Of a DNA stretch of 64,000 bases, positions 26,401 through 36,870 are shown piece after piece. Below the pieces are notes generated by a model, which was not told the DNA's origin, ran no database searches, and saw only the letters and a program-made list of their open reading frames with translations. The first letter of the stretch is position 1. Every line of letters begins with the position of its first letter. Source of the stretch: Jiangellales bacterium (GTDB taxonomy: Bacteria > Actinomycetota > Actinomycetes > Jiangellales > Jiangellaceae); contig JAUJNY010000004.1 of the NCBI GenBank assembly GCA_030447955.1, positions 145,518-209,517 on the forward strand, in the 5' to 3' direction. The translations under genes and the position numbers were made by a program.

Positions 26401-27549
26401 TCAGCCGGTGCTCTGGGTGGACTCGAGCTCGCCGCCCAGGGCGAGTAGACGCTCCTCCTCGTACGGCCGGGCGATCAGCTGCAGGGAGGCCGGCACCGGC
26501 GAGCCGGGCAGCGGGACGGGCAAGGCAAGGGCCGGGAAACCGACACCGTTGACGGCCACCGTGAGCGCCGTTATGCCACCGGGCGCGGTGAGCGGCGGCG
26601 CCGGGAACGGCAGCGTCGGCAGCGCCAGGGCGTCCACGCCACCCGGGTCGGCCCGGCCCGCCCGGCCGTCCAACAGCCGCAGGAAGTGCGTCCGTACGTC
26701 GCCCAGGTCACGCCGGGCGGCGGCGAGCTCGTCGTCGTCGACAAGCAATCCCCGGGTGATGCGGTCGACGACGGCGCCGCTGAGCAGCGGGGCGTGCTCC
26801 AGCAGCGCCGCGTTGCCGCGTGCGCCCTCGGCGAGGAGCACCAGATCGGTGATGTCGCTCGCCTCCGTCCACCAGTCGGCCTCGACCTCCCGCACCCGCC
26901 ACCCGGCCCGGCGCAGCGCCAGGTCCACGGCGGCGTCCACGTCCGCGTCCACGGCCACTGGAGGGCGCACCCGCGCCACCACCGGCGCGGTAACCGGGTC
27001 GACGCTGCCGGCAGCGGGGTCGAGCAGCCGCAGGCCGACGGTGAGCCCGGCGACATCGCGGGCGAGGGGGCCGACGGTGTCCAACGACGGGGACAGTGGC
27101 AGCACCTCGTCGAGCGGGACGCGTCCCCACGTCGTCTTCAGCCCGGCGATACCGCAGCAGGCCGCCGGGACGCGAACCGATCCGCCGGTGTCCGTCCCGA
27201 GGCCGACGTCGGCCTCGCCGCGGGCCACCACCACCGCTGAGCCGCTGGAGGAGCCGCCGGGTACCCGCCCCGGATCGAGGGGGTTGAGGGGGGTGCCGAG
27301 CAGGTCGTTGCGCCCGGAGGCGAACCAGCACAGCTCGGTGAGCGCAGTCTTGCCGACGAGCACACCGCCGCCGGCCCGGACGCGGCGGACGCACTCCGCG
27401 TCACGACCGGCCGGCGAGGCGACAGCCGCCAGCGCCGGGGAGCCGCCGTACGTCGGCAGGCCGGCCACGTCGATCGCATCCTTGACCGCGACCCGCGGGC
27501 CGTCCCCACGCGCGGCCAGCCGCACTACCCAGCCATCCGTCGCGGACAT
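26401..27549 (-). CDS. Amidase (amidase signature family)
   Basis: 382 residues from ATG 27549 (a GTG directly before it is an alternative). Ser-cisSer-Lys triad elements are visible: VAVKDAID with the catalytic Lys, and PGGSSSGSAVVVA with the cis-Ser, followed by GLGTDTGGSVRVPAACCG containing the nucleophilic Ser. About 100 residues shorter than GatA-type enzymes, with a Pro-rich C-terminal half. General amide or ester hydrolase; substrate unknown. Eight to eleven bases separate it from the ABC-F gene upstream, so the two are likely co-transcribed. Confidence 0.88.
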   Translation of the reverse strand: MSATDGWVVRLAARGDGPRVAVKDAIDVAGLPTYGGSPALAAVASPAGRDAECVRRVRAGGGVLVGKTALTELCWFASGRNDLLGTPLNPLDPGRVPGGSSSGSAVVVARGEADVGLGTDTGGSVRVPAACCGIAGLKTTWGRVPLDEVLPLSPSLDTVGPLARDVAGLTVGLRLLDPAAGSVDPVTAPVVARVRPPVAVDADVDAAVDLALRRAGWRVREVEADWWTEASDITDLVLLAEGARGNAALLEHAPLLSGAVVDRITRGLLVDDDELAAARRDLGDVRTHFLRLLDGRAGRADPGGVDALALPTLPFPAPPLTAPGGITALTVAVNGVGFPALALPVPLPGSPVPASLQLIARPYEEERLLALGGELESTQSTG

Positions 27550-27559
27550 CACCGCCTTG

Positions 27560-29425
<1,866 letters not shown>

Positions 29426-29526
29426 GGCCGGCCCAGCCTCTCACGCTGCCCCGCTGAGCACCCCCTGCGTCGTCGCCACCACCCACTGACCGCGCCACCG
29501 CGCATCGTCTCCGTCGCCCACTGGCC

Positions 29527-29566
29527 GCGCCACCGCGCCACCGCGCCACCGCGCCACCGCGCCACC
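29527..29566. repeat. Five perfect copies of an 8-bp repeat in the intergenic region
   Basis: GCGCCACC is repeated five times without interruption within the 258-bp gap (29426-29683) between the MFS and ABC-F genes. The flanks contain partial copies (CACTGACCGCGCCACCGCGC). An 8-bp unit is a typical simple-sequence slippage tract. No gene is supported in this gap. Confidence 0.9.
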
Positions 29567-29683
29567 GCATGATCTTCTCGCCACCTTGATCCACGGGTCC
29601 GTACGGCCGCCTGGGTGGCCGTTTCCTCACGTCGACCGTGGACATTCGGCACGGGGTCACGCCAGCCGGTGGACCGATTGGCC

Positions 29684-31132
29684 CTACGCACGCACCCCAT
29701 CCGGCTGGCCTCGCCGCGGCGGGCTGGCCGCCGAGCGGCGGGACACCGCGGCTGCGAGCGCGACCACGCCGAGCATGAGCACGTCGATGGTGACCAAGGT
29801 GAGGCTGCGATCCCAGCCTTTCGCATAGGAGGCCGCCAGCAGGACACCGGCCCCGCCCACGCAGAGCACCGACCCGAGCGCGTCGCTCACCTGCAGCGCC
29901 GCGGAGTTCGCCCCCTGGTCCTCAGGCGGAGAGAGCTGGAACAGCAGGACGCCCAGGCTGGCGAGCGCCAGTCCCATCCCGGCGCCTCCGATCGTCCAGC
30001 GCACGGCGGCCAGCCAGGCCGGAAAGGGCGGGATCACCGCCAGCGCGGCGCCGACGATGCCGAGAGCGACGAGGCCGCAGCCGAGAAGAACGAGCACCGG
30101 CCGGGACAGCGGCATCCCCGGGCGGCCCTGCCACCACGACCCGGTCGCCCAGCCCAGCGCGGCGCCGGTAAGCGAGAGCCCGGCCATCGTCGTCGACAGT
30201 CCGCGCTCGGTGACCAGGGCCAGCGGGATGAACGCCTCTGCCCCGAAGAACGCGCCGGCCAGCAGCCCACGCAGCGCGACCACGGTCGGCAGACCGCGGG
30301 CGGCGACCAGGGCGCCTCGGGGTAGCAGCCGGGGCAGCGACGTGACGAGCAGCGCCACCGCCAGTGCCGCCGGCAGCAGGCTCCGCCACGACACGTCCTG
30401 CCCGGCGGCCAGCAGCAGTGCCGCACCCAGCGCCGTGGCCAGCGCCGGCCACACCCTCCCGCGCCGCGTCGCGGGGACCGCAGCCGCCGCAGGCCCGGCC
30501 AGGGCGGGCGTACGCAGATCGGGCGCTATCAGAAGGAGGGCGGGGACGACCAGCGGCGCGACGCCGAAGAACACCCACCGCCAGCCGACGTGTCCGCTGA
30601 CCCAGCCGGCAACCACCGGTCCCACGATCGAGGGCAGCACCCACGCCGCGGACATCGCGGCGAACGCCCGGGGCCGCAACGACTCGGGATAGGCCCTGCC
30701 GACGACGACGTACAGCGCGACGATGACCAGTCCGGCCCCGAACCCCTGCACCGCCCGCCCGAGCACGAAGACCGGCATGGACGTCGCCGAACCGGCGAGC
30801 AGGAGGCCGGCGACGAAGGTGAGGACACCGCCGAGCAGCGGACCCCTCGGGCCGGCGCGGTCGCTGCGCTCCCCCGCCACCACCATGGCGAGCAGGCTGG
30901 CGGCGAAGAAACCGCTGAACGCCCAGGCGTACGCCGGCAGTCCGTCGACCGCGCGCACCGCCGTCGGCATGACGGTGGCCACTGCCATCGCCTCGAACGC
31001 GACGAGGAAGACGGTGGCCACGATGCCCAGGGTCAACCGGGCGTACGGCGCCCGCAGCACGCTCACCGGGTGTACGTCCGCGGCAATGTCGGCACCCGCC
31101 GAGGAAGGCCCTCGGCGGGCGGTGTCGGGCAT
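29684..31132 (-). CDS. Major facilitator superfamily drug/metabolite exporter
   Basis: 482 residues from ATG 31132. At least 12 hydrophobic segments; the MFS motif A region GERSDRAGPRGPLLGG follows TM2, and the motif C-like VLPSIVGPVVAGW follows in TM5, the antiporter signature of DHA-type exporters. A short basic tail (SRRSAASPPRRG) ends the protein. Likely a proton-coupled efflux pump; substrate unknown. Located 22 bp downstream of ispE on the same strand, so read-through is possible. Confidence 0.88.
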   Translation of the reverse strand: MPDTARRGPSSAGADIAADVHPVSVLRAPYARLTLGIVATVFLVAFEAMAVATVMPTAVRAVDGLPAYAWAFSGFFAASLLAMVVAGERSDRAGPRGPLLGGVLTFVAGLLLAGSATSMPVFVLGRAVQGFGAGLVIVALYVVVGRAYPESLRPRAFAAMSAAWVLPSIVGPVVAGWVSGHVGWRWVFFGVAPLVVPALLLIAPDLRTPALAGPAAAAVPATRRGRVWPALATALGAALLLAAGQDVSWRSLLPAALAVALLVTSLPRLLPRGALVAARGLPTVVALRGLLAGAFFGAEAFIPLALVTERGLSTTMAGLSLTGAALGWATGSWWQGRPGMPLSRPVLVLLGCGLVALGIVGAALAVIPPFPAWLAAVRWTIGGAGMGLALASLGVLLFQLSPPEDQGANSAALQVSDALGSVLCVGGAGVLLAASYAKGWDRSLTLVTIDVLMLGVVALAAAVSRRSAASPPRRGQPDGVRA

Positions 31133-31154
31133 CTCGTGAGGCTACGTCAGCGCC

Positions 31155-32063
31155 TCACGCGGGACCGTTGACCACCCGCGCGCCGCTGACCGGCCCGTAC
31201 GCCCGCCGCAGCGTTCGGCACACGCCCGCAGCGGAGAGCCGTGCCGCCACATCGGTGGCGTGCCGCTCATCCCGGGCGAGGAAGGCGCACGTGGGGCCGG
31301 ACCCGGCGACGACGCCGGCGAGAGCGCCCGCGTCGGCGCCAGCCTCGAGGGTGAGCCGCAGCGCGGGGCGCAACGCCAGCGCGGCCTCCTGCAGGTCGTT
31401 GCCCAGCGCGATGCCCAGCGCTGCCGCGTCACCGGAGCGCAACGCCGCCATCAGGGCCGGCGGCACTCGCGGAGCGGGGACATCGCTTCCACCGCGCAGC
31501 CGGTCCAGCTGGCCGTACACGGCCGGCGTCGACAGCCCGCCCGCGGCCAGCGCGAGGACCCAGTGAAAGGTCCCGCGGCTCAGCGCCGGCGCGAGCCGCG
31601 CGCCGCGCCCGGTCGCGACCGCGGTGCCGCCGAGAACCCCGAAGGGCACGTCGCTGCCCAGGCCGGCGGCGAGCTCGAGCAGGTGCTCGCGGCTGAGCCG
31701 GGAGTCCCACAACACGCTGCATGCCAGCAGCGCTGCCGCGGCGTCCGCGCTGCCCCCGGCCATGCCGCCGGCGACCGGGATCGCCTTGCGCAGTGTCAGG
31801 TGCACCGCGGGTTCGCGGCGCAGGAAGCGAGCCAGCGCGTACGCGGCGCGGGCCGCGAGGTTGTCCCGGCCGGTGGGGACCGCGTCGGCGCCTTCACCGG
31901 CAACGCTGACGCTGACGCCGGGCCCCGGCTCGGCCACCACCTCGTCGCTCAGCGAGACCGCGTGCAGCACCGAGACGACCTCGTGGTAGCCGTCGGCGCG
32001 CAACCGGCCCACCGCGAGGGCCAGGTTGACCTTCCCGGGTGCGCGTACGGTGACGGCGGCCAC
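31155..32063 (-). CDS. ispE: 4-diphosphocytidyl-2-C-methyl-D-erythritol kinase IspE
   Basis: 302 residues from GTG 32063, 4 nt after the rsmA stop; the frame is open 19 codons further but overlaps rsmA. GHMP kinase motifs: VRAPGKVNLALAVG, the glycine-rich IPVAGGMAGGSADAAAAL and the C-terminal VVAGSGPTCAFLA. Phosphorylates CDP-ME in the non-mevalonate isoprenoid pathway. Conserved neighbour of rsmA in actinomycetes. Confidence 0.95.
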   Translation of the reverse strand: MAAVTVRAPGKVNLALAVGRLRADGYHEVVSVLHAVSLSDEVVAEPGPGVSVSVAGEGADAVPTGRDNLAARAAYALARFLRREPAVHLTLRKAIPVAGGMAGGSADAAAALLACSVLWDSRLSREHLLELAAGLGSDVPFGVLGGTAVATGRGARLAPALSRGTFHWVLALAAGGLSTPAVYGQLDRLRGGSDVPAPRVPPALMAALRSGDAAALGIALGNDLQEAALALRPALRLTLEAGADAGALAGVVAGSGPTCAFLARDERHATDVAARLSAAGVCRTLRRAYGPVSGARVVNGPA

Positions 32064-32067
32064 GGGC

Positions 32068-32937
32068 TCAGTGAGCTCGCCCGGCACGCGCCGCCGCCAG
32101 CCGCGCGAAGTCGCCGACATGCAGCGCCTCGCCGCGCAGGCCAGGGGCGATGCCCGCGGCGCGCAGCACGCTTTCGGCGTCTCCGGGCGAGCCCGCCCAG
32201 CCGGCCAGGGCCGCCCGCAGCGTCTTGCGCCGCTGCCCGAACGCCGCGTCCACCACCGCGAAGACCTCCGCCCGGCTCGCCGTCGTCGTCGGGGGGTCGC
32301 GACGCTCGAGCCGGACCAGCGCGGAGTCGACCCGCGGCGCCGGCCAGAACACCGTACGGCTGACCTCGCCCACGCGCTTCACGTCGGCATACCACGCGGC
32401 CTTGACCGACGGGACGCCGTACGTGCGAGAGCCCGGTGGGGCGGCGAGTCGGTCAGCGACCTCCGCCTGCACCATCACCAGGCCCGTGCGCAGTGAGGGG
32501 ACGACCTCGAGGAGGTGCAGCAGCACGGGCACAGCGACGTTGTACGGGAGATTGGCGACCAGCGCAGTCGGGGGCGGTCCGGGCAGCTCAGTGACGGTGA
32601 GGGCGTCAGCGGTCACGACGGCCAGCCGGTCGGCGAGCTGTGGGGCGTGCGTGGCGACCGTCAGGGGCAGGGCGGCGGCGAGCTCGGGGTCGACCTCGAC
32701 GGCGACCACCCGAGCCGCGGCGGGGAGCAGCGCCAAGGTCAAGGAGCCCACGCCGGGGCCGACCTCGACGACCACCGCCGCCGGGTCGAGCTGCGCGGTC
32801 CGGACGATGCGGCGCACGGTGTTGGGGTCGATGACGAAGTTCTGCCCCCGCGACCTGCTCGGGACCAGCCCGAGCCGATCCGCCAGCGCTCTGACCTCCA
32901 CCGCCCCGAGCAGCGCACTCACCGTCGCGTCCTTCAC
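32068..32937 (-). CDS. rsmA: 16S rRNA (adenine(1518)-N(6)/adenine(1519)-N(6))-dimethyltransferase RsmA/KsgA
   Basis: 289 residues. GTG 32937 is chosen because it overlaps the tatD stop (GTGA, 32934-32937); a GTG one codon earlier is also possible. SAM motifs: [32 protein letters not shown], and the catalytic NLPYN box. Dimethylates two adjacent adenines in helix 45 of 16S rRNA. Loss confers kasugamycin resistance, as established for the family. Confidence 0.96.
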   Translation of the reverse strand: MKDATVSALLGAVEVRALADRLGLVPSRSRGQNFVIDPNTVRRIVRTAQLDPAAVVVEVGPGVGSLTLALLPAAARVVAVEVDPELAAALPLTVATHAPQLADRLAVVTADALTVTELPGPPPTALVANLPYNVAVPVLLHLLEVVPSLRTGLVMVQAEVADRLAAPPGSRTYGVPSVKAAWYADVKRVGEVSRTVFWPAPRVDSALVRLERRDPPTTTASRAEVFAVVDAAFGQRRKTLRAALAGWAGSPGDAESVLRAAGIAPGLRGEALHVGDFARLAAARAGRAH

Positions 32938-33812
32938 CACCAGGTGCCGAACACTCGCTCCGCGGTGCTGGACGTGATCGCGCAGACGCTTGCCGCGTCA
33001 GCGCCGAGCACGTCGGCGACTGCCCGGACGGTCAACGGCAGCAGGTACGGCCCGTTGGGCCGGCCCCGGTGCGGGGTCGGGGTGAGGTAGGGGGAGTCGG
33101 TCTCGACCATCAGCTGCTCGGGCGGGACCAGCGCCAGGGCCTCGCGCAGCGTCCCGGCGTTGCGAAAGGTCACCGTCCCGGCGAAGGACAGCACGTACCC
33201 GCGCTCGACACAGCGCCGCGTGAAGCCACTGTCGCCGGAGAAGCAGTGCAGCACCACGTGCTGCGGGGCCCCCTCCTGGTCCAGCACCCGCAGCACGTCC
33301 TCGTGCGCGTCCCGGTCGTGGACGACGAGCGCCTTGCCGAGCCGCTTGGCCATGGCGATGTGAGCGCGGAAGGACGCCTCCTGCGCGGCGCGTCCTTCGA
33401 CTCCCGTGCGGAAGTGGTCCAGCCCGGTCTCGCCGACGGCGCGCACCCGCTCGCTCGAGTCGGCCAGCCGCTCAACCTCCGCCAGGGCGGCGTCGAGCTC
33501 ACCTCGCTCCGCCAGCCGGGGGGCCTCGTTGGGGTGCAGCGCGACCCCCGCGAGCACGCCCGGGTGCTCGTCGGCGGCGGCTACCGCCCAGCGGGCGCCG
33601 CCGAGGTCGCACCCGATCTGCACCACGCGGCTGACTCCGACGGCTCGGGCGGCGGCGAGCGCCCCGGTCGGGTCCAGCTCAGCTGCGCCGTCGTGCCGCG
33701 AGAGGTCGAGGTGGCAGTGGCTGTCGACAGCGGGCGCCGGTAGCGGGGGCGGCGGCGGCGGGTAGTCCCCGGCCGGTGCGGGCGGGAACATCTCGCTGCG
33801 GGGGTGAGTCAC
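32934..33812 (-). CDS. tatD: TatD family metal-dependent DNase
   Basis: 292 residues from GTG 33812 (an earlier GTG at 33833 is possible). A Pro-rich leader is followed by DSHCHLD (metal HxH), [25 protein letters not shown] and ETDSPYLTP, the full set of TIM-barrel metal ligands. 3'-5' exonuclease implicated in repair of oxidative damage. Sits in the common metG-tatD-rsmA-ispE order. The 120 bp between tatD and metG (33834-33953) shows no gene. Confidence 0.93.
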   Translation of the reverse strand: MTHPRSEMFPPAPAGDYPPPPPPLPAPAVDSHCHLDLSRHDGAAELDPTGALAAARAVGVSRVVQIGCDLGGARWAVAAADEHPGVLAGVALHPNEAPRLAERGELDAALAEVERLADSSERVRAVGETGLDHFRTGVEGRAAQEASFRAHIAMAKRLGKALVVHDRDAHEDVLRVLDQEGAPQHVVLHCFSGDSGFTRRCVERGYVLSFAGTVTFRNAGTLREALALVPPEQLMVETDSPYLTPTPHRGRPNGPYLLPLTVRAVADVLGADAASVCAITSSTAERVFGTWW

Positions 33813-33953
33813 GTGCTCGCTCTCGCGGCACACGACAGCCGGCCGTCGATCCCGCTGGCTGCCCTCACCTCGCGTGATCCACAGCGAGGTGGTGCTGCCC
33901 CGCGGGTCTGACGCCCCCGCCGGCCATCCGTGGGGCGGGACCCGGGGCCACGG

Positions 33954-35747
33954 TCACTCGGCGGCCCGCTGCTCGAGCCGGGCGAGCTCCTCGTCGACCA
34001 CGGAGGGGTCGAGCTTGCGGAACACCGGCGTCGGCGGTGCCAGCGGCGTCCCGGGCACGACGGGCTCGGAGGCCCACGCGGGGGTGGCGGCGTAGTCACC
34101 GGTGATGACTGGGTAGGCCGGTCCCCCGTCGAGGTCGGCCACCTCCTCGACCCGGGGCCCCGGTGCGGCGGCCCCCCGGCGGCCTAGCAACTGGTGCACC
34201 TCCTCGGCCGAGTGCGGCAGGAACGGCGCCAGCAGCGTCTTGCAGTCGTCGACCGCCTGCACCGCCACGTGCAGCACCGTGCGCATCCGCTCGGGGTCGT
34301 CGGCGCGCAGCTTCCACGGCGCCTGGTGGGACAGGTAGGTGTTGGCCTCCCCGACGACGCGCATCGCCTCCTGCACCGCGGCCTTCTGCCGGTGCCGCTC
34401 GATCAGGTCGCCGACGGTCGCGAACGCGGTCTTGGTGGCGTCGAGCAGCGCCGCGTCGGCGTCGATGAAGGTCCCCGGCTCCGGGACCGACCCGACGTTC
34501 TTGGCGACCAGCGACACGGTCCGGTTGACGAGGTTGCCCCACCCGGCCACCAGCTCGTCGTTGGTGCGCCGGACGAACTCTGCCCAGGTGAAGTCGGTGT
34601 CCTGCGACTCTGGCCCGGCCACCGCGATGAAGTAGCGCAGCGCGTCCGCGTCGTAGCGGTCGAGGACGTCGCGGACGTGGATAGCCACGCCCCGCGAGGA
34701 GGAGAACTTGCGCCCCTCCATGGTGAGGAACTCGCTGGAGACGACCTCCGTCGGCAGCTGCAGCTGCCCGTACGGCCCCGGAGTACCGCCGTGCGCCCCG
34801 CGCCCGTCGTAGCCGAGCAGCTCCGCCGGCCAGATCTGGGAGTGGAAGGTGATGTTGTCCTTGCCCATGAAGTAGTACGAGCGGGCGTCGGGGTCGCACC
34901 ACCAGGCCCGCCAGGCGTCGGGGTCGCCGCTGCGGCGGGCCCACTCCACCGACGCGGACAGGTATCCGATGACCGCGTCGAACCACACGTACAACCGCTT
35001 GTTCGGGTCTTCCTGCCACCCGGGCAGCGGCACCGGCACCCCCCAGTCGATGTCGCGGGTCATCGCCCGCGGCCGCAGGTCCTCCAGCAGGTTGAGGCTG
35101 AAGCGCAGCACGTTCGGGCGCCAGTCGCTCCGGGTCTGCAGCCACGACCCGAGCGCGTCGGCCAGCGCGGGAAGGTCGAGGAAGAAGTGCTCAGTCTCGA
35201 CGAAACGCGGAGTCTCCCCGTTGATCCGGCTGCGCGGGGCACCAAGGTCGGTGGGGTCGAGCTGGTTGCCGCAGTTGTCGCACTGGTCGCCGCGCGCCGC
35301 CTCGTACCCGCAGATCGGGCAGGTGCCCTCGATGTAGCGGTCGGGCAGCGTCCGCCCGGTGGACGGGCTGACTGCGCCCATCGTGGTGCGGGCGACCAGG
35401 TAGCCGTTGCGGTGCAGGGTGCGGAAGATCTCCTGGACCACCGCGTAGTGGTTGCGCGTCGTCGTCCGGGTGAACAGGTCGTACGACAGCCCGAGCGAGT
35501 GCAGGTCCTCGACAATGACCCGGTTGTATCGGTCGGCGAGCTCGCGCGGGCTCACCCCCTCGCGTTCGGCCTGCACGAGGATCGGCGTGCCGTGCTCATC
35601 GGTGCCGCTGACCATCAGGACGTCGTGCCCGGCCATGCGCATGTAGCGGCTGAACACGTCGGAGGGCACGCCGAAACCGGAGACGTGACCGAGGTGGCGC
35701 GGGCCGTTGGCGTACGGCCAGGCGACCGCGGTCAGGATGCGCGACAC
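33954..35747 (-). CDS. metG: Methionyl-tRNA synthetase
   Basis: 597 residues from GTG 35747, the first start before the conserved [20 protein letters not shown] (HLGH is the HIGH motif). The zinc knuckle CPICG...CDNCG is present. The KMSKS loop reads KFSSS within [10 protein letters not shown], as in other actinobacterial type-1 enzymes. The anticodon-binding helical domain follows. The C-terminal tRNA-binding EMAP-like domain is absent. Essential for translation initiation and elongation. A hairpin element (35824-35882) lies 77 bp upstream. Confidence 0.96.
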   Translation of the reverse strand: MSRILTAVAWPYANGPRHLGHVSGFGVPSDVFSRYMRMAGHDVLMVSGTDEHGTPILVQAEREGVSPRELADRYNRVIVEDLHSLGLSYDLFTRTTTRNHYAVVQEIFRTLHRNGYLVARTTMGAVSPSTGRTLPDRYIEGTCPICGYEAARGDQCDNCGNQLDPTDLGAPRSRINGETPRFVETEHFFLDLPALADALGSWLQTRSDWRPNVLRFSLNLLEDLRPRAMTRDIDWGVPVPLPGWQEDPNKRLYVWFDAVIGYLSASVEWARRSGDPDAWRAWWCDPDARSYYFMGKDNITFHSQIWPAELLGYDGRGAHGGTPGPYGQLQLPTEVVSSEFLTMEGRKFSSSRGVAIHVRDVLDRYDADALRYFIAVAGPESQDTDFTWAEFVRRTNDELVAGWGNLVNRTVSLVAKNVGSVPEPGTFIDADAALLDATKTAFATVGDLIERHRQKAAVQEAMRVVGEANTYLSHQAPWKLRADDPERMRTVLHVAVQAVDDCKTLLAPFLPHSAEEVHQLLGRRGAAAPGPRVEEVADLDGGPAYPVITGDYAATPAWASEPVVPGTPLAPPTPVFRKLDPSVVDEELARLEQRAAE

Positions 35748-35823
35748 GCGCCAGATCGTACGGGCGTTGCGGCGTCGCCCCTCCTGGTTATCGCGCCGGC
35801 GTCCAGCCAGCACGCCCACAGGC

Positions 35824-35882
35824 TCGAGTGGACACTTCCGGACGAGACACGCCGGTGTCGCCGTCCGGAGGTGTCCACTCGA
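35824..35882. repeat. Large inverted repeat between rsmI and metG
   Basis: 20-bp arms TCGAGTGGACACTTCCGGAC (35824-35843) and its complement (35863-35882) differ at one position that still allows a G-U pair in RNA. The 19-nt centre contains a second stem GACAC-GCCG-GTGTC. It begins one base after the rsmI stop on the minus strand, so it may terminate rsmI transcription or protect its 3' end. Its architecture resembles the inverted repeat at 58083-58145. Confidence 0.85.
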
Positions 35883-36737
35883 TCATGGTGGGGGGCGGTG
35901 TTCGACCGCGGCGGCGTAGACCTCCCGCTTGGGCACGCCGAGCTCCACCGCGACGGCGCTGATGGCCTCCCTCCGGCCCTCGCCGGAGGCCTGGCGGGCG
36001 GCGACCAGCGCGGCGAGCCGCTCGGGCGGGACCGCGGCCGGCGCCGCAGCCGGCGCACCCGCGACCACGACGGTGACCTCCCCCCGTACGCCCTCCGCCG
36101 CCCAGTCGGCCAGCTCACCCAGCGGGCCGCGGCGTACCTCCTCGTAGGTCTTGGTCAGCTCCCGGCACACCGCCGCCGGGCGGTCCGCGCCGAACGCCTC
36201 GGCCATCGCCCCCAGCGACGCGGCCAGCCGGTGCGGCGCCTCGAAGAAGACCAGGGTGCGCGGCTCGGCGGCGAGCGCGGCTAGGGCACGCGAACGCTCG
36301 CCCGGCCGGCGCGGGGGGAACCCCTCGAAGCAGAACCGGTCGGCGGGCAGGCCGGACAGCGCCAGCGCGGTGAGGACCGCGCTCGGGCCGGGGACAGCAG
36401 TTACCCGTACGCCCGTCGCGGCGGCGGCGCTGACCAGCAGGTACCCCGGGTCGGACACTGACGGCATCCCGGCGTCGGTGACGAGCAGCACCCGCGCGCC
36501 CGAGCGCAGCGCCGCGACGAGCTCGGGGGTGCGCTGGGCCTCGTTGCCGGCGAAGTACGACACCACCTGCCCGGGCACCGGCGCCCCCAGCGACGCGGCA
36601 AGGCGGCGCAGCCGGCGGGTGTCCTCGGCGGCGACGATGTCGGCCGCGGCCAGCTCGGCTGCCAGTCGGGGCGGTGCGTCGGCCAGCGCCCCAATCGGGG
36701 TGCCGGCGAGGACGAGCAGCCCCTCCGTCCCGCTCAC
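35883..36737 (-). CDS. rsmI: 16S rRNA (cytidine(1402)-2'-O)-methyltransferase RsmI
   Basis: 284 residues from GTG 36737. Tetrapyrrole-methylase fold with the family landmarks LAGTPIGALADAPPR, AAEDTRR, TDAGMPSVSDPGYLLV, VPGPSAVLTALALSGLP and FFEAPHRL. Modifies the ribose of C1402 in 16S rRNA at the P site. Divergent from the mannosyltransferase gene with 52 bp between starts, a conserved actinobacterial pairing. Confidence 0.95.
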   Translation of the reverse strand: MSGTEGLLVLAGTPIGALADAPPRLAAELAAADIVAAEDTRRLRRLAASLGAPVPGQVVSYFAGNEAQRTPELVAALRSGARVLLVTDAGMPSVSDPGYLLVSAAAATGVRVTAVPGPSAVLTALALSGLPADRFCFEGFPPRRPGERSRALAALAAEPRTLVFFEAPHRLAASLGAMAEAFGADRPAAVCRELTKTYEEVRRGPLGELADWAAEGVRGEVTVVVAGAPAAAPAAVPPERLAALVAARQASGEGRREAISAVAVELGVPKREVYAAAVEHRPPP

Positions 36738-36777
36738 CGCCCCATCCTGGCAGCGCCGCCCGGACCCACCTCATCCC

Positions 36778-36783
36778 TACGAT
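36778..36783 (+). promoter_or_regulatory. -10-like hexamer of the mannosyltransferase gene (leaderless start)
   Basis: TACGAT ends 6 nt before the GTG at 36790, so transcription should begin at or next to the start codon. No ribosome-binding site exists upstream of the GTG, which supports a leaderless mRNA. Confidence 0.55.
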
Positions 36784-36789
36784 GGCGCC

Positions 36790-36870
36790 GTGGCCGGCGG
36801 CGAGGTCGATGGCGCTGTGGCCGGCGGCGAGGTCGATGGCGCTGTGGCCGGCGGCGAGGTCGATGGCGCG
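36790..36870 (+). repeat. Three 27-bp tandem repeats at the start of the mannosyltransferase gene
   Basis: Three units begin at 36790, 36817 and 36844, each encoding VAGGEVDGA. The first two are identical and the third differs at its last base. Every unit begins with an in-frame GTG, so each is a potential start codon. A fourth, diverged unit may follow (DAGGAVASA). Confidence 0.9.

Noticed and set aside
29527-29566. Possible CRISPR-like direct repeats
   Set aside because: The 8-bp units are contiguous without spacers, so this is simple-sequence slippage, not an array.
34194-36284. 696-codon plus-strand frame opposite metG and rsmI
   Set aside because: Spans two conserved genes on the other strand and is a GC-skew artefact.
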